A stretch of DNA of 64,000 nucleotides from Spirochaeta cellobiosiphila DSM 17781 (GTDB lineage Bacteria > Spirochaetota > Spirochaetia > DSM-17781): positions 56,876 to 120,875 of the forward strand of contig NZ_KE384556.1 of the NCBI RefSeq assembly GCF_000426705.1. Reading direction: 5' to 3'. Position numbers and translations under genes: made by a program. Positions 10,014 through 20,974 of this stretch are shown here, one piece after another. Numbering within the stretch: position 1 is the first letter of the stretch; the number at the start of each line of letters is the position of its first letter. The notes under the pieces were generated by a model. That model did not search any database and was not told the origin of the DNA. It was given only the letters and a program-made list of their open reading frames with translations.

Positions 10014-10712
10014 CTAGCTCCTTGCAGACCGTTCTTTGGTTTTCTTAACCAATAGACCGGCATCTTCTTTAGTATCTTTAGATAGGATTTCTCCCTTAAA
10101 GACCCATACCTTACAACCGATCTTACCAAATGTTGTATCAGCTTCAGCAAATCCATAATCAATATCAGCTCTAAAAGTATGAAGAGGGACTCGGCCTTCT
10201 TTCATTTCCATTTCTCGAGCCATTTCCGCTCCGCCTAAGCGTCCAGAAACTTTGATCTTGATACCTTGAACTCCACCTCGTACTGCGTTTTGTGTGGCCA
10301 TCTTAAGAGCTCTTCTAAAAGAACCTTTAGACTTAAGTTGTCTTGCCACATTTAATGCAATTACTTGAGCATCAGCTTCAGGCTTCTTAATTTCTTTTAT
10401 CTTAAGTTGAACTTTTTTATCAGTTAACTTCTGAAGCTTAGTACTAATTTTTTCAATATTAGCACCTTTTGCTCCAATAATAACACCTGGTCTTGCAGTG
10501 TGTACAACAATAGTTACCCTTTGAGGTTGTCGTACAATTTCTACATTACCAATTTCTGCGCTTCGAGCCTCAGAAGTGTTCATCAACGCTTTACGAAGAT
10601 TTAAATCTTCATGAAGAGTATCTGCATACTCACGAGGAGAAACATACCAACGGGATTTCCAGGTTTTGTTAATACCTAATCTAAGACCATAAGGATGTAC
10701 TTTCTGACCCAT
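10014..10712 (-). CDS. rpsC: 30S ribosomal protein S3
   Basis: 232 residues. Starts [14 protein letters not shown]; the KH domain ([20 protein letters not shown]) and the C-terminal S3 signature [20 protein letters not shown] are present. S3 forms the mRNA entry channel with S4 and S5. One base separates it from rplV. Confidence 0.98.
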   Translation of the reverse strand: MGQKVHPYGLRLGINKTWKSRWYVSPREYADTLHEDLNLRKALMNTSEARSAEIGNVEIVRQPQRVTIVVHTARPGVIIGAKGANIEKISTKLQKLTDKKVQLKIKEIKKPEADAQVIALNVARQLKSKGSFRRALKMATQNAVRGGVQGIKIKVSGRLGGAEMAREMEMKEGRVPLHTFRADIDYGFAEADTTFGKIGCKVWVFKGEILSKDTKEDAGLLVKKTKERSARS

Positions 10713-10713
10713 C

Positions 10714-11076
10714 TTACTCTCCCGCCTTTGAAATTTCTTCTACTACAACAGAGATATGACAGCTTCTTTTAATAAGCCTGTCTGCCCGTCCTCTTGATCG
10801 TGGCCAAATTCTTTTTTGACTTGGCCCTTCATCAACCATAAGCTCTTTTACAATAAGCATCTCTTCATCAAGTTGCTTATTTGTATATAATGCGTTGGCT
10901 GCCGCTGACTGGATAACCTTCCTTAAAAGCTTTGCACTTTTGTTTGGCATGCTTTCCAGCAAAGCGATAGCTTCTGTATATGGCTTAGTGCGTACATTAT
11001 CAGCAATGGGTCTTACCTTAAATGCTGACATTGGCAATCTCTTTGCAACTGCTCTGTATCCCTTATTAGCTTCCAT
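10714..11076 (-). CDS. rplV: 50S ribosomal protein L22
   Basis: 120 residues. LLRKVIQSAAANALYTNKQL and the tunnel-lining hairpin GPSQKRIWPRSRGRADRLIK with the HISVVVEE end identify L22, the exit-tunnel constriction protein where macrolide-resistance mutations occur. Between rpsS and rpsC. Confidence 0.98.
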   Translation of the reverse strand: MEANKGYRAVAKRLPMSAFKVRPIADNVRTKPYTEAIALLESMPNKSAKLLRKVIQSAAANALYTNKQLDEEMLIVKELMVDEGPSQKRIWPRSRGRADRLIKRSCHISVVVEEISKAGE

Positions 11077-11084
11077 ACCCTAAC

Positions 11085-11363
11085 CTATCTCTTGCCTTTT
11101 TTATCCGAACCAGCGTGCCCTCTGAAGAATCTAGTTGGAGCAAATTCTCCTAACTTGTGACCAACGAGGTTTTCAGTAACATAAACAGGAACCCAAGTTT
11201 TTCCGTTATACACAGAAATGGTTAAACCAACCATTTCAGGGATGATTGTTGAAGTCCTGGAATATGTCTTGATCATTTTTTTGGAGCCGGCCTTTGTCAT
11301 TTCTACAACTTTTTTGTAGAGACTCTTAGCGATAAAAGGACCTTTCTTTACAGATCTAGACAC
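11085..11363 (-). CDS. rpsS: 30S ribosomal protein S19
   Basis: 92 residues, usual length. Starts [19 protein letters not shown]; signature [20 protein letters not shown] and [14 protein letters not shown] present. S19 pairs with S13 in the 30S head. Confidence 0.98.
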   Translation of the reverse strand: MSRSVKKGPFIAKSLYKKVVEMTKAGSKKMIKTYSRTSTIIPEMVGLTISVYNGKTWVPVYVTENLVGHKLGEFAPTRFFRGHAGSDKKGKR

Positions 11364-11372
11364 ACGCTACTC

Positions 11373-12197
11373 CTATTTCCTTCTTGAAACAATAAACTTG
11401 TTAGAAGGTTTAAATTTCTTTCTTGTCTTCTTACCCTTGGTTGAGATACCCCAAGGTGTAACCGGATGTCGACCACCAGAAGTTTTACCTTCACCACCAC
11501 CATGTGGGTGATCAACTGGGTTCATTACAACCCCTCGAACTTTAGGACGTTTACCTAACCATCGGCTTCTACCTGCTTTACCAAGTGAAACATTCATATG
11601 GTCTTCATTTCCAATTGAACCTATTGTTGCGGAACATTTTTTGAAAACCATTCTCATTTCACCAGAAGGCAACTTAACAGTAACATAGTCACCGTCTTTA
11701 GCAGCTATCATAGCACTAGTTCCAGCAGAACGAACTAACTGTCCACCCTTACCAAGTTGAAGTTCAATATTGTGAATAACACGTCCAACAGGAATATTCT
11801 CCAAAGGAAGTGAGTTTCCAATTTCAATAGGTGCATCAGGACCAGCTTGGATCGTGCTACCAACATTTAAGCCTTTTGGAGCTATAATGTATCTTTTTTC
11901 ACCATCAAGATAATGGATTAATGCAATATTTGCACTTCTATTTGGATCGTATTCAATATGAGCGACTTTACCAGGAACAGAAAACTTGTTTCTTCTAAAG
12001 TCAATTGCTCTATATTTCTTTTTGTGTCCACCGCCTCGGCGACGTACACTGATTCTTCCACCAGCGCCTCTTCCAGCGTTCTTTCCCTTACCAGAAGTCA
12101 ATGACTTCTCAGAACCACGTCTAGTGATATCATCAAAAGTAAGAGATGTCTTGAAACGAAGGCCAGGTGTATTTGGTTTGTATGATTTAATTCCCAT
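11373..12197 (-). CDS. rplB: 50S ribosomal protein L2
   Basis: 274 residues. Contains the conserved [20 protein letters not shown] segment with the histidine implicated in peptidyl-transferase centre assembly, and the N-terminal [20 protein letters not shown] region. L2 is needed for subunit association. Lies 17 bases after rplW. Confidence 0.98.
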   Translation of the reverse strand: MGIKSYKPNTPGLRFKTSLTFDDITRRGSEKSLTSGKGKNAGRGAGGRISVRRRGGGHKKKYRAIDFRRNKFSVPGKVAHIEYDPNRSANIALIHYLDGEKRYIIAPKGLNVGSTIQAGPDAPIEIGNSLPLENIPVGRVIHNIELQLGKGGQLVRSAGTSAMIAAKDGDYVTVKLPSGEMRMVFKKCSATIGSIGNEDHMNVSLGKAGRSRWLGKRPKVRGVVMNPVDHPHGGGEGKTSGGRHPVTPWGISTKGKKTRKKFKPSNKFIVSRRK

Positions 12198-12214
12198 CTA
12201 TAACCCCTTCGCTC

Positions 12215-12523
12215 CTAGGCGCCTTCAAAGATATCAATCTTGTCACCGGCTTTAATAGTGACGATAGCCTTTTTCCAAGACTTTCCGGCACCTGTGCCTC
12301 TTCTATGACCAGATTTTGAAGCTACTGATTTTGCTTTTGCCTTTACATTAATAATGTTGCAGCACTTTACAGTAACTTTAAATACTTCACTGATAGCGGA
12401 GATAACATCAACCTTGTTAGCCCTAGGATCTACTTTGAAAACATATTTCTTAGCTTCACCTTCTCTCAATGAATTGGTTTTTTCGGTTAATACCGGTGCA
12501 ATAATAACTTGTTCAGCTCTCAT
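12215..12523 (-). CDS. rplW: 50S ribosomal protein L23
   Basis: 102 residues. Starts MRAEQVIIAPVLTEKTNSLR and has KYVFKVDPRANKVDVISAIS, characteristic of L23. It is the trigger factor/SRP docking protein at the tunnel exit. Confidence 0.97.
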   Translation of the reverse strand: MRAEQVIIAPVLTEKTNSLREGEAKKYVFKVDPRANKVDVISAISEVFKVTVKCCNIINVKAKAKSVASKSGHRRGTGAGKSWKKAIVTIKAGDKIDIFEGA

Positions 12524-12532
12524 GTCGCCCCC

Positions 12533-13162
12533 CTATTTACCTTCACCGTAGAATTCATTGAGATTTAAGGCTGCACCTTCTTGCACAATTACATTCTTTG
12601 AATAAAACAAATCATGTGCTCTCAATCTGTTATATGACAAGAACTTCACCCAAGGAAGGTTTCTACCAGCTCTTCTAATCATGGCGTCATCCTCTTTAAG
12701 GATAACAATAGCTTTTTCCTGAGGAGCTAAATTAGTCAGAATCTTTACAAGATCCTTTGTTTTACCACTTTCAATAGTAAAATCTTCTATTACTTTAAAA
12801 TCCTCACCAGCTGCCTTTAAACTCAATATTGACTTCAACGCCAATCTTTTGACTTTTTTTGGTAAGCTATAGCTATAATCCCGTGGCTTAGGTCCAAACA
12901 CAACACCACCACCTCTCCAAAGAGGGGATCTTTTATGTCCGGCTCGAGCACGACCAGTACCCTTTTGTCTCCATGGTTTTGCACCACTACCATTAACCTC
13001 ACTACGGTTTTTGGTAGAAGCAGTACCAACACGAAGGTTAGCTAGTTCGTTTCGAATTGCATGATAGATGGAACCTTCAGAGACTTCCCGTGCGAACACA
13101 GTGTCATCTAACTGAATCTTACGGAGTTCTTTTCCATCTACTGAATAGACTGCTTTGTCCAT
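12533..13162 (-). CDS. rplD: 50S ribosomal protein L4
   Basis: 209 residues. The tunnel-lining loop is visible ([20 protein letters not shown] followed by [20 protein letters not shown]). In E. coli L4 also represses the S10 operon by attenuation and translation block; the terminator immediately before rpsJ here makes some attenuation possible but this is inference. Confidence 0.98.
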   Translation of the reverse strand: MDKAVYSVDGKELRKIQLDDTVFAREVSEGSIYHAIRNELANLRVGTASTKNRSEVNGSGAKPWRQKGTGRARAGHKRSPLWRGGGVVFGPKPRDYSYSLPKKVKRLALKSILSLKAAGEDFKVIEDFTIESGKTKDLVKILTNLAPQEKAIVILKEDDAMIRRAGRNLPWVKFLSYNRLRAHDLFYSKNVIVQEGAALNLNEFYGEGK

Positions 13163-13171
13163 AATATTCCT

Positions 13172-13804
13172 CTATTTCTTCTTAGCCTTTTTAACGACTA
13201 CAAATCCGTCTTTATTTCCAGGAACAGCTCCCTTTACAAGGAGAACCTGGCTTTCTGTATCAACAGCAACGACTCTCAAATTCTGTACTGTCTTTTTGTC
13301 ACCACCCATTCTACCGGCCATTTTCAGACCTTTGATGGTTTTTGAAGGGGTTGCAGCCATACCGGTTGAACCGTTGGCTCTGTGAAACTTCGAACCGTGA
13401 GTGGCTCTACCACCACTAAATCCGTGTCTCTTCATAACACCCTGGAAACCCTTACCTTTACTTTGACCTGTTATGTCTACAAAAGATAAGTCTTCAAGTA
13501 GTTCGACACCAAAAATGTCACCCACTTTGCATTCCTTTTCAAAATCCTTCATTTCTACAAGACATTTCTTAGGTTTAACACCTTCAGTAAATTGTCCTGC
13601 GAACGGCTTAGTAATTCGGCTTTCTTTTTTATCAACAGTACCAAGAACTATAGAATTATAGCCGTGCTTTTCGGTGTTCCGCTCTTCGATAACTGTATTA
13701 GGTTCAACCTTAATAACTGTTACTGGCGTTAGGACGCCCTGCTCATCGAACACCTGAGTCATTCCTACTTTCTTGCCGATCAGCCCTATCATCTTATACC
13801 CCAA
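13172..13804 (-). CDS. rplC: 50S ribosomal protein L3
   Basis: 210 residues. Starts [20 protein letters not shown]; signature [20 protein letters not shown] and [13 protein letters not shown] present. L3 is an early assembly protein reaching the peptidyl-transferase centre. The alternative start four residues in (MIGLIGKK) cannot be excluded. Confidence 0.98.
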   Translation of the reverse strand: MGYKMIGLIGKKVGMTQVFDEQGVLTPVTVIKVEPNTVIEERNTEKHGYNSIVLGTVDKKESRITKPFAGQFTEGVKPKKCLVEMKDFEKECKVGDIFGVELLEDLSFVDITGQSKGKGFQGVMKRHGFSGGRATHGSKFHRANGSTGMAATPSKTIKGLKMAGRMGGDKKTVQNLRVVAVDTESQVLLVKGAVPGNKDGFVVVKKAKKK

Positions 13805-13823
13805 TTCTTAGTCTAATAACCAA

Positions 13824-14132
13824 CTACTGCTTGATCTCTACATCAACACCAGCAGGTAACTCTAACTGCATCAATGCATCCATTACCGCAGAGGTCGGTT
13901 CAAGAATGTCGATGAGCCTTTTATGCGTTCGCATCTCAAACTGCTCCCTACTCTTCTTGTTAACGTGAGGAGACCGCAGTACGGTATACTTGTTAATCTT
14001 AGTAGGCAATGGAATAGGTCCACTAACCTTAGTACCTGCCTTCTGTACTGTTTGAACAATACTTCTAGCACTTTGATCGATTAACTCTACGTCAAAACCT
14101 CTGAGTCTGACTCGAATTCTTTCGCTACTCAT
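13824..14132 (-). CDS. rpsJ: 30S ribosomal protein S10 (NusE)
   Basis: 102 residues from the second of two adjacent ATG codons (14130-14132), giving [20 protein letters not shown]; the GGGAG ribosome site at 14138-14142 is five bases upstream. Earlier in-frame codons (ATG at 14135, TTG at 14144) are too close to the site. S10 is both a 30S head protein and NusE, the partner of NusB/NusG in antitermination. It is the first gene of the S10 operon. The ribosome site abuts the T-tract of the tuf terminator, so rpsJ translation depends on read-through or on RNA that starts within tuf. Confidence 0.97.
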   Translation of the reverse strand: MSSERIRVRLRGFDVELIDQSARSIVQTVQKAGTKVSGPIPLPTKINKYTVLRSPHVNKKSREQFEMRTHKRLIDILEPTSAVMDALMQLELPAGVDVEIKQ

Positions 14133-14142
14133 CATAACTCCC

Positions 14143-14170
14143 AAAAAAAAGCCTCGCCTAGGAGCGAGGC
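14143..14170 (-). terminator. intrinsic terminator between tuf and rpsJ
   Basis: Minus strand GCCTCGCTCCTAGGCGAGGC hairpin (14151-14170) followed by eight T residues (14143-14150), 18 bases after the tuf stop. The rpsJ ribosome site follows the last T without a gap. Confidence 0.9.
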
Positions 14171-14187
14171 CCCATTGTTATCAATAC

Positions 14188-15375
14188 TTACTCGATTATC
14201 TCGATTACCTGTCCAGAGGCGACTGTTCGTCCACCTTCTCGGATAGCAAATCGAAGACCCTTATCCATCGCAACTGGGTGAATAAGTTCTACTGTAAGCT
14301 CAGTGTTGTCACCAGGCATAACCATTTGTTTATCTTCAGGAAGAGTTACTGTACCAGTAATATCTGTTGTTCTGAAGTAGAACTGAGGTCTATAACCAGA
14401 GAAGAATGGATTATGTCGTCCACCTTCATCTTTGGTCAAACAATAAATTGTTGCCTTGAACTTAGTATGAGGAGTAATTGTTCCTGGTTTTGCAAGAACC
14501 TGTCCTCTTTCAACTTCTTTCTTGTCAACACCTCGAAGAAGCGCACCAATGTTATCACCGGCTTGACCTTCATCAAGAAGTTTGTTGAACATTTCAACAC
14601 CAGTACAAGTAGTCTTCTTAGTATCTTTAATACCAACGATTTCTACTTCTTCACCAACCTTAACGATTCCGCCTTCAATACGTCCAGTTACAACAGTACC
14701 TCGACCTTGAATTGAGAAAACGTCTTCAATAGGCATCAAGAAAGGCTTATCTACAGCTCTTTCAGGAATGGGAAAGTAAGTATCCATTGTGTCTAAAAGT
14801 TCTTTGATAGGTGCAGTCTTTTCTGCATCAGTAATATTTTCCATTGCTTGGAAAGCAGAACCTTTGATCATTGGAATATTATCTCCATCAAAACCGTAGC
14901 TTGAAAGAAGATCTCTTAATTCCATTTCAACAAGCTCAACCAATTCAGGATCAGCTAAGTCCATCTTGTTTAAGAAAACAAGTATTGAAGGTACACCAAC
15001 CTGATTTGCAAGTAAGATGTGCTCTCTTGTTTGTGGTTCTGGTCCAGAGTCAGCTGCTACTAAAAGAATAGCACCATCCATCTGAGCAGCACCAGTAATC
15101 ATGTTCTTAACATAGTCCGCGTGTCCTGGGCAGTCTACGTGAGCATAGTGTCTAGTTTCTGTTTCATACTCAATATGTCGAGTATTAATGGTGATACCAC
15201 GTTGTCGCTCTTCTGGCGCATTGTCGATATCATCGTAGTTAACTTTTTTACCACCCTGTGCAACTGAACAGTATGCAGAAATGGCAGCAGTAAGAGTTGT
15301 CTTACCATGGTCAACGTGACCAATAGTTCCTACGTTGATGTGTGGCTTCGTTCTTGCGAATTTTTCCTTAGCCAT
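14188..15375 (-). CDS. tuf: translation elongation factor Tu
   Basis: 395 residues from the ATG at 15373-15375 ([20 protein letters not shown]); AAGGAGG lies five bases upstream, and a GTG one codon earlier is rejected. GTPase motifs: G1 GHVDHGKT, G3 [10 protein letters not shown]4 NKMD, followed by domains 2 and 3. EF-Tu delivers aminoacyl-tRNA to the ribosome. It lies between rpsG and rpsJ with no fusA. A 315-base leader and its own terminator indicate that it may be a separate or semi-separate transcription unit. The start codon lies in one arm of an 11-bp inverted repeat. Confidence 0.98.
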   Translation of the reverse strand: MAKEKFARTKPHINVGTIGHVDHGKTTLTAAISAYCSVAQGGKKVNYDDIDNAPEERQRGITINTRHIEYETETRHYAHVDCPGHADYVKNMITGAAQMDGAILLVAADSGPEPQTREHILLANQVGVPSILVFLNKMDLADPELVELVEMELRDLLSSYGFDGDNIPMIKGSAFQAMENITDAEKTAPIKELLDTMDTYFPIPERAVDKPFLMPIEDVFSIQGRGTVVTGRIEGGIVKVGEEVEIVGIKDTKKTTCTGVEMFNKLLDEGQAGDNIGALLRGVDKKEVERGQVLAKPGTITPHTKFKATIYCLTKDEGGRHNPFFSGYRPQFYFRTTDITGTVTLPEDKQMVMPGDNTELTVELIHPVAMDKGLRFAIREGGRTVASGQVIEIIE

Positions 15376-15440
15376 CACTTCCTCCTTGGCTTAATTTAAA
15401 ATATGATTTCTCAATATTATTAGGTCATGAGTGATGGCTA
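15370..15440 (-). promoter_or_regulatory. inverted repeat enclosing the tuf ribosome site
   Basis: Perfect inverted repeat: an 11-bp arm ending in agccatcact (15369-15379) covers the tuf ATG, and its complement agtgatggcta (15430-15440) lies 50 bases upstream; the AAGGAGG site is in the loop. In RNA the start codon would be paired. Function as a translational switch is inference. Confidence 0.5.
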
Positions 15441-15693
15441 TTTCCATACAGGACACCTCACCATGCCTACCTACCAATTTTAAGTGATTCTTATGTGCGG
15501 ATAAAACCCAAGTAAATGGATTTAAAGAGACAAGTTTTAGTCAAAAAATAAATACTTATATAATTCGACTCACACAAAGAACACTAATCCCTAATTCAGC
15601 GGCCTAATAGTTCAGGCTTGACTGGGATGATCGGAGGGAATATATCACACTCCCTCCTAATTAAGCAATACCCTTATAAATAATTTGTAAAAA
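15376..15693 (-). other. rpsG-tuf intergenic leader region
   Basis: 318 bases without a conventional gene. Besides the inverted repeat and the tiny frame, it holds a hairpin near the rpsG end (GGAGGGA ... TCCCTCC around 15634-15660, minus strand) without a T-tract, and a TTGACT with no convincing -10 at normal spacing. A tuf promoter probably lies here but I cannot place it. Confidence 0.5.
15438..15464 (-). CDS. possible tuf leader peptide (8 codons)
   Basis: A short frame M-V-R-C-P-V-W-K-stop begins at the ATG 15462-15464 behind an AGGTAGG sequence, and its TAG stop (15438-15440) lies inside the upstream arm of the inverted repeat that could sequester the tuf start. A ribosome finishing this frame would open the structure. 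There is no conservation evidence, so it is only a candidate. Confidence 0.25.
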   Translation of the reverse strand: MVRCPVWK

Positions 15694-16164
15694 TTACCAT
15701 CTATAATGACTAAATGCTTTGTTAGCTTCCGCCATTCTATGAGTATCTTCTTTCTTCTTGAATGCTGCACCAGTAGAATTAAAAGCGTCTAAAAGCTCAG
15801 CAGATAACTTCTCAGCCATAGATTTACCACTTCTGCTTCTGGCAGCCGCAATAATCCATCTCATAGCCAAAGCTTCTCTTCTGCTTTCTCTTACTTCTAC
15901 CGGAACTTGATAAGTAGAACCGCCAACTCTTCGTGACTTAACTTCTACCATAGGCTTAACATTCTCAATAGCCTTATTAAAGACCTCAATACCTTGAGTA
16001 TCAGCCTTAGCGCCAATTCTATCAATTGTACTATATACGATTTTTGCAGCTGTTGATTTTTTACCATCAACCATCATTCTTCTTACGAATTTTGTAAGGA
16101 CCGTAGATCCGAATTGAGGATCTGGGCTTACTGGACGTTTAGCAGCAACTCTTCTTCGTGACAT
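15694..16164 (-). CDS. rpsG: 30S ribosomal protein S7
   Basis: 156 residues, typical for S7. Starts [20 protein letters not shown]; contains [21 protein letters not shown] segment ([20 protein letters not shown]) and the C-terminal [13 protein letters not shown]7 organises the 30S head and E site. Ten bases after rpsL. Confidence 0.98.
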   Translation of the reverse strand: MSRRRVAAKRPVSPDPQFGSTVLTKFVRRMMVDGKKSTAAKIVYSTIDRIGAKADTQGIEVFNKAIENVKPMVEVKSRRVGGSTYQVPVEVRESRREALAMRWIIAAARSRSGKSMAEKLSAELLDAFNSTGAAFKKKEDTHRMAEANKAFSHYRW

Positions 16165-16174
16165 CTAAATCTCC

Positions 16175-16549
16175 TTACGCCTTAGGTCTCTTAGCACCAT
16201 ATTTAGATCGACCTTGCTTTCGATCCTGAACACCAAAAGTATCTTTTGCTCCACGAACGATGTGATATCTCACACCAGGAAGATCTTTAACTCTTCCACC
16301 ACGAATAATTACTACTGAGTGTTCTTGTAAATTGTGCCCAATACCTGGGATGTAAGCAGTAACTTCGATTCCATTAGTCAACCTTACACGAGCTACTTTT
16401 CGAAGAGCAGAGTTAGGCTTCTTAGGAGTTACTGTCATAACACGTGTACATACACCTCTTTTCTGAGGACAGGCATCAAGTGCACGTGACATTGTCTTTT
16501 TAATAGTTCGCTTTCTACCTTGGCGAACTAATTGGTTAATAGTTGGCAT
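16175..16549 (-). CDS. rpsL: 30S ribosomal protein S12
   Basis: 124 residues. Starts [18 protein letters not shown]; the decoding loops [20 protein letters not shown] and [18 protein letters not shown] carry the lysines equivalent to Lys42 and Lys87 where streptomycin-resistance changes occur; both are wild type. First gene of a short str operon (rpsL-rpsG) that lacks fusA. Confidence 0.98.
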   Translation of the reverse strand: MPTINQLVRQGRKRTIKKTMSRALDACPQKRGVCTRVMTVTPKKPNSALRKVARVRLTNGIEVTAYIPGIGHNLQEHSVVIIRGGRVKDLPGVRYHIVRGAKDTFGVQDRKQGRSKYGAKRPKA

Positions 16550-16674
16550 TATCTGCTCACTCCTATATTTACTGACACAGTAGAGAACCCAGCATGTTAT
16601 ACCTCAATACCTCGAGGCGATTCCCTAAGGGCCTAATTATCATTAAATTCAAACGAAATAAAAATTAACATAGC

Positions 16675-16710
16675 ACAAAAACAAATTCAAGCCCCTTTTG
16701 ACGGGGCTTG
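16675..16710 (-). terminator. terminator after rpoC
   Basis: Minus-strand stem CAAGCCCC/GGGGCTTG with a seven-base loop (16688-16710), followed by AATTTGTTTTTG, just after the rpoC stop. The T-run is interrupted, so termination may be partial. About 125 bases remain before rpsL, enough for a separate promoter. Confidence 0.75.
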
Positions 16711-16718
16711 ATACTATT

Positions 16719-19700
16719 TTATTCTACAGATTCAGGTAATGCTTCCACATCAACGTCATCATGATCATCATATTCACCTTCTTCGTTAGCAACGGCTTCT
16801 GCCTTAGCTCGAAGAATCTCTTGTACGTGAGCATCAAGATCTTCTCTTTGGTCATCAAACAGTTTGATCTTACGATATTTTTTCATACCAGTACCAGCAG
16901 GAATCAGATGTCCGATAACAACATTTTCTTTCAACCCACGTAGAGCATCCATATCTCCTGCGATGGCAGCATTAGTTAGAACTCTTGTAGTTTCCTGAAA
17001 GGAAGCTGCTGATATCCAACTATCAATATTCAGAGAAGCTCTAGTTATTCCCAGAAGTAATGGTTTTGCCATAGCAGGTTGTCCACCATTCTTCTTAACC
17101 TTATCATTCTGGAAATTAAACTGATATTTATCAACTTGCTGTCCATAGATAAAGTTTGTATCACCAACTTCGATGATCTCAACTTTTCGCATCATCTGAC
17201 GTATTATGACACCGATGTGTTTATCGTTAATCTGTACACCCTGAAGTCGATAAACTTCCTGTACTTCATTTACTAAATACTTTTGTAGGGCATTTTCACC
17301 TAATATCTCTAAAATATCGTGGGGATCTGTATTACCATCACATAAAGGCTCACCAGCTTCAACAGGGTCTCCATCACGAACAAGTAAATGTTTACCCATA
17401 GGTACAAGGTGTTTCAACTTATTGCCATAAGGATCTTCTACCATGACAACTCGCTTTGCCTTCACAATTCCTTCAAATCTGACGATACCACTTATACGTG
17501 CTAAAACAGCTTGATTCTTTGGCTTACGTGCTTCAAATAGCTCACCAACACGAGGAAGACCACCAGTAATATCCTGAGTTTTTACTGATTCTTTTAACAT
17601 TCGAGCTAGAACCTTACCAGCCTTAATCTCGACACCGTCTTCTACCCGAACAAAAGCGCCTCCAGGCAAATAGTAGGAAGTTAAAACATTACCCTCTGCA
17701 TCTTCAATTAAAATTCGAGGTTGTAAAGACTCTAAAGTATAATCTGTTATCCGTTTCTCTGAACGTCCTGTATCTTCATTTACTTCTGTTCTTAAGGTAG
17801 TACCCAATATAATATCTTCATATCGTGTAATACCAGAAACCTCGGCAATGATTGGTTCTGAGAATGGGTCAAAAGTTGCAATGGACTCACCAGGCTCTAA
17901 TATATCATTTACATCGACAAGAATAACAGAACCATTACGTACTTCAATCTTTTGCTCCTGGGCTACCATTAACAGCTGATTCTTACGAAGATGAACGAAT
18001 CCGATATCTTCTGCTAATACTTCTTCACCGTTTATTTTATATAAAGCTTCACCACGAATAACCTTTTGACCATCTTCTACAAGGACTTCTTCCTTACCTT
18101 CTAGATCAAAAGTTCTTAATATACGTGATACATTAACGAAACCTTTTCTTGTATAAATCCTATCACCAGACTCCTGAGTAACAATGGAACCAATTATTTC
18201 CTTTACCAAGACAGAATACTTCAAAGCGATTCTATTTTCTTCAGACCCCTTTGTTGCAACACCACCAATATGGAAAGTTCTCATAGTTAACTGTGTACCT
18301 GGTTGACCAATAGATTGCGCAGCAATAATACCTACAGCTTCACCAATATCAACAGTTCGATTAGAAGCTAGGTTACGACCATAACACTTCTGACACACAC
18401 CATGCTTGGACTCACAGGTTAACACTGTTCTTATACGGACAGATTCAACACCTATCTCTTCCAATTGAATAGCAATTTCATCTGTGATCTGTTCATTTAC
18501 ATCAATAATCACTTCGTCTGTTATAGGGTGCTTAACACGTTCCAGAGTGTAACGGCCCTGGATTCTATCAGCTAAAGATTCAACGATATCTTCACCATCT
18601 TTGATAGCTGATGTTTGTATACCATTAATAGTCCCACAATCTTCTTCATTAACAACAACATCTTGCGCAATATCAACAAGACGCCTTGTTAAATAACCTG
18701 CATCCGCCGTCTTAAGGGCTGTATCAGCAAGACCTTTACGTGCACCATTGGTCGAAATGAAGAATTCAATTACAGATAGACCTTCTTTAAAGTTGGACCG
18801 AATAGGAAGTTCAATAATATCACCTGAAGGTTTAGCCATCAAACCTCTCATTCCTGCTAGCTGTCTTATCTGGTTACGTGATCCACGAGCTCCAGAATTA
18901 GCCATCATATAAACGTTATTAAAACCGTCTTTGTCCTTTTCAAGAGTAGCCATCATTTGATTCGTTAAATCTTCATTTGTCTTAGACCAAACTTCGACAA
19001 CACGGTTATATCTTTCATCCTGTGTAATATGACCTTGTAGATACTGATACTGAATTCTCTCAACTTCAGCATTTGCACTTCCAATAAGGTCTTTCTTTTC
19101 ATCAGGAATAACAATATCACCCATGGAAATCGTAGCACCAAAAACAGTTGCATACTTAAATCCTGTATTTTTTACAGCATCTAGCATTTCAACAGTCACA
19201 TAGGAACCATGTTGAGCATAGACTTTGGCAATAACCTTCTTCAGTTCTTTATCACCTAATGTATAATTTACATACTCAATCTCACTAGGCATTGCTTCAT
19301 TTAGGATGACTCTTCCAGGAGTTGTTTCAATAACTTCTGAGCCTAACTTATACCTAATAACAGAAGCATACTCTAAAGATTCAGCTTCTATGGCCATTTG
19401 AATTTCATCGACACCAGTAAAATATCTACCAGCACCTTTCCCGTTCTTTTTGTCTTTTGTTAAATAGTAGATACCAAGAACCATGTCCTGAGAAGGGAAT
19501 ACTATTGGCTTTCCATTGGCAGGGTCTAACAAGTTATTTGCAGACAACATCAGTGTCCAACACTCAATTTGTGCACCCTGAGTTAAAGGAACGTGAACAG
19601 CCATCTGGTCCCCATCAAAGTCAGCATTATAAGCATGACAAACTAGGGGATGAAGTTTGATAGCCTTACCCTCAACAAGGACAGGTTCAAAGGCCTGAAT

Positions 19701-20966
19701 ACCCAGCCTATGCAATGTAGGTGCACGGTTTAACATTACAGGATGTTCTTTTACAACTTCATCAAGGACTGACCATACTTCTGCAGTTTCATGTTCGACT
19801 AAAGTTTTCGCTTTTTTGATATTATAAACAACAGCTTTCTCTACGAGCTTCTTCATAATAAAAGGCTTGTATAATTCTAAAGCCATTTTTGAAGGTAAAC
19901 CACATTGATGTATCTTGAGCTCTGGTCCTACTACAATTACAGAACGTCCAGAATAATCTACACGCTTACCTAATAAATTCTGTCTAAATCGTCCTTGCTT
20001 ACCTTTAAGCATGTCAGATAGTGACTTAAGAGGTCTATTAGAAGCACCTTTAACAACTTTTTTCTTCTTTGAGTTATCAAAAAGAGCATCAACAGCTTCT
20101 TGGAGCATACGTTTTTCATTACGGATAATGATATCAGGTGCATTTAAAGCCATTAATCTTTTAAGACGATTATTTCTGTTTATTACTCTTCTATATAGAT
20201 CATTGAGGTCAGAAGTTGCAAATCTACCACCGTCTAATTGTACCATAGGTCGCAAATCTGGTGGAATAACGGGAATGACATCCAATATCATCCACTCTGG
20301 TTGATTACCAGAATCACGAAAGTTTTCAACTATTTCTATTCGTTTAAGGAGTCTCTTGTCAGCTTTTGCACCTTTTTCTATCATCTTAGCTCTTAATTCT
20401 GCACTTAAGGCATCAAGGTCTAAGTTTTCCAAAAGGGTTCTAACAGCTTCGGCACCAATACCTGCAGTAAAAGACATACCAAAACGTTCTTTAGCTTCCC
20501 AGAACTCCTCTTCTGTGAGTAATTCCATTTTTTTAAGATCAGTATCACCTGGCTCAATTACAATATACTTTTCGTAATACAGTATCGATCGAAGAGCTGC
20601 AATTGTAAGATCAAGTAATAACCCCATTCTAGAAGGAACAGAACGGTAATACCATATATGTGATACAGGGGATGCTAATTCGATGTGTCCCATTCGTTCA
20701 CGTCTTACCTTAAAGTGCGTTACTTCAACACCACAACGGTCACAAATAACACCTTTGTATCGGATAGACTTAAACTTACCACAATAACATTCCCACTCTT
20801 TTGTGGTACCAAAGATTCTCTCACAGAATAATCCGTCCTTTTCTGGCCGAAGTGTTCTATAATTGATGGTCTCTGGCTTTTTAACTTCCCCGTATGACCA
20901 AGCTCTTATCTGGTCAGGGGAAGCTAGTTTTATCATTATACTATCAAAGTCTTGAATATCTCTCAT
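16719..20966 (-). CDS. rpoC: DNA-directed RNA polymerase subunit beta'
   Basis: 1415 residues, near the E. coli length (1407). Zinc site 1 ([18 protein letters not shown] and CDRCGVEV), the catalytic [12 protein letters not shown] triad-aspartate motif that holds the active-site magnesium, and zinc site 2 ([14 protein letters not shown]) are all intact. The acidic C-terminal tail ends [12 protein letters not shown]. Eight bases separate it from rpoB. Confidence 0.99.
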   Translation of the reverse strand: MRDIQDFDSIMIKLASPDQIRAWSYGEVKKPETINYRTLRPEKDGLFCERIFGTTKEWECYCGKFKSIRYKGVICDRCGVEVTHFKVRRERMGHIELASPVSHIWYYRSVPSRMGLLLDLTIAALRSILYYEKYIVIEPGDTDLKKMELLTEEEFWEAKERFGMSFTAGIGAEAVRTLLENLDLDALSAELRAKMIEKGAKADKRLLKRIEIVENFRDSGNQPEWMILDVIPVIPPDLRPMVQLDGGRFATSDLNDLYRRVINRNNRLKRLMALNAPDIIIRNEKRMLQEAVDALFDNSKKKKVVKGASNRPLKSLSDMLKGKQGRFRQNLLGKRVDYSGRSVIVVGPELKIHQCGLPSKMALELYKPFIMKKLVEKAVVYNIKKAKTLVEHETAEVWSVLDEVVKEHPVMLNRAPTLHRLGIQAFEPVLVEGKAIKLHPLVCHAYNADFDGDQMAVHVPLTQGAQIECWTLMLSANNLLDPANGKPIVFPSQDMVLGIYYLTKDKKNGKGAGRYFTGVDEIQMAIEAESLEYASVIRYKLGSEVIETTPGRVILNEAMPSEIEYVNYTLGDKELKKVIAKVYAQHGSYVTVEMLDAVKNTGFKYATVFGATISMGDIVIPDEKKDLIGSANAEVERIQYQYLQGHITQDERYNRVVEVWSKTNEDLTNQMMATLEKDKDGFNNVYMMANSGARGSRNQIRQLAGMRGLMAKPSGDIIELPIRSNFKEGLSVIEFFISTNGARKGLADTALKTADAGYLTRRLVDIAQDVVVNEEDCGTINGIQTSAIKDGEDIVESLADRIQGRYTLERVKHPITDEVIIDVNEQITDEIAIQLEEIGVESVRIRTVLTCESKHGVCQKCYGRNLASNRTVDIGEAVGIIAAQSIGQPGTQLTMRTFHIGGVATKGSEENRIALKYSVLVKEIIGSIVTQESGDRIYTRKGFVNVSRILRTFDLEGKEEVLVEDGQKVIRGEALYKINGEEVLAEDIGFVHLRKNQLLMVAQEQKIEVRNGSVILVDVNDILEPGESIATFDPFSEPIIAEVSGITRYEDIILGTTLRTEVNEDTGRSEKRITDYTLESLQPRILIEDAEGNVLTSYYLPGGAFVRVEDGVEIKAGKVLARMLKESVKTQDITGGLPRVGELFEARKPKNQAVLARISGIVRFEGIVKAKRVVMVEDPYGNKLKHLVPMGKHLLVRDGDPVEAGEPLCDGNTDPHDILEILGENALQKYLVNEVQEVYRLQGVQINDKHIGVIIRQMMRKVEIIEVGDTNFIYGQQVDKYQFNFQNDKVKKNGGQPAMAKPLLLGITRASLNIDSWISAASFQETTRVLTNAAIAGDMDALRGLKENVVIGHLIPAGTGMKKYRKIKLFDDQREDLDAHVQEILRAKAEAVANEEGEYDDHDDVDVEALPESVE

Positions 20967-20974
20967 ACAGCCTC

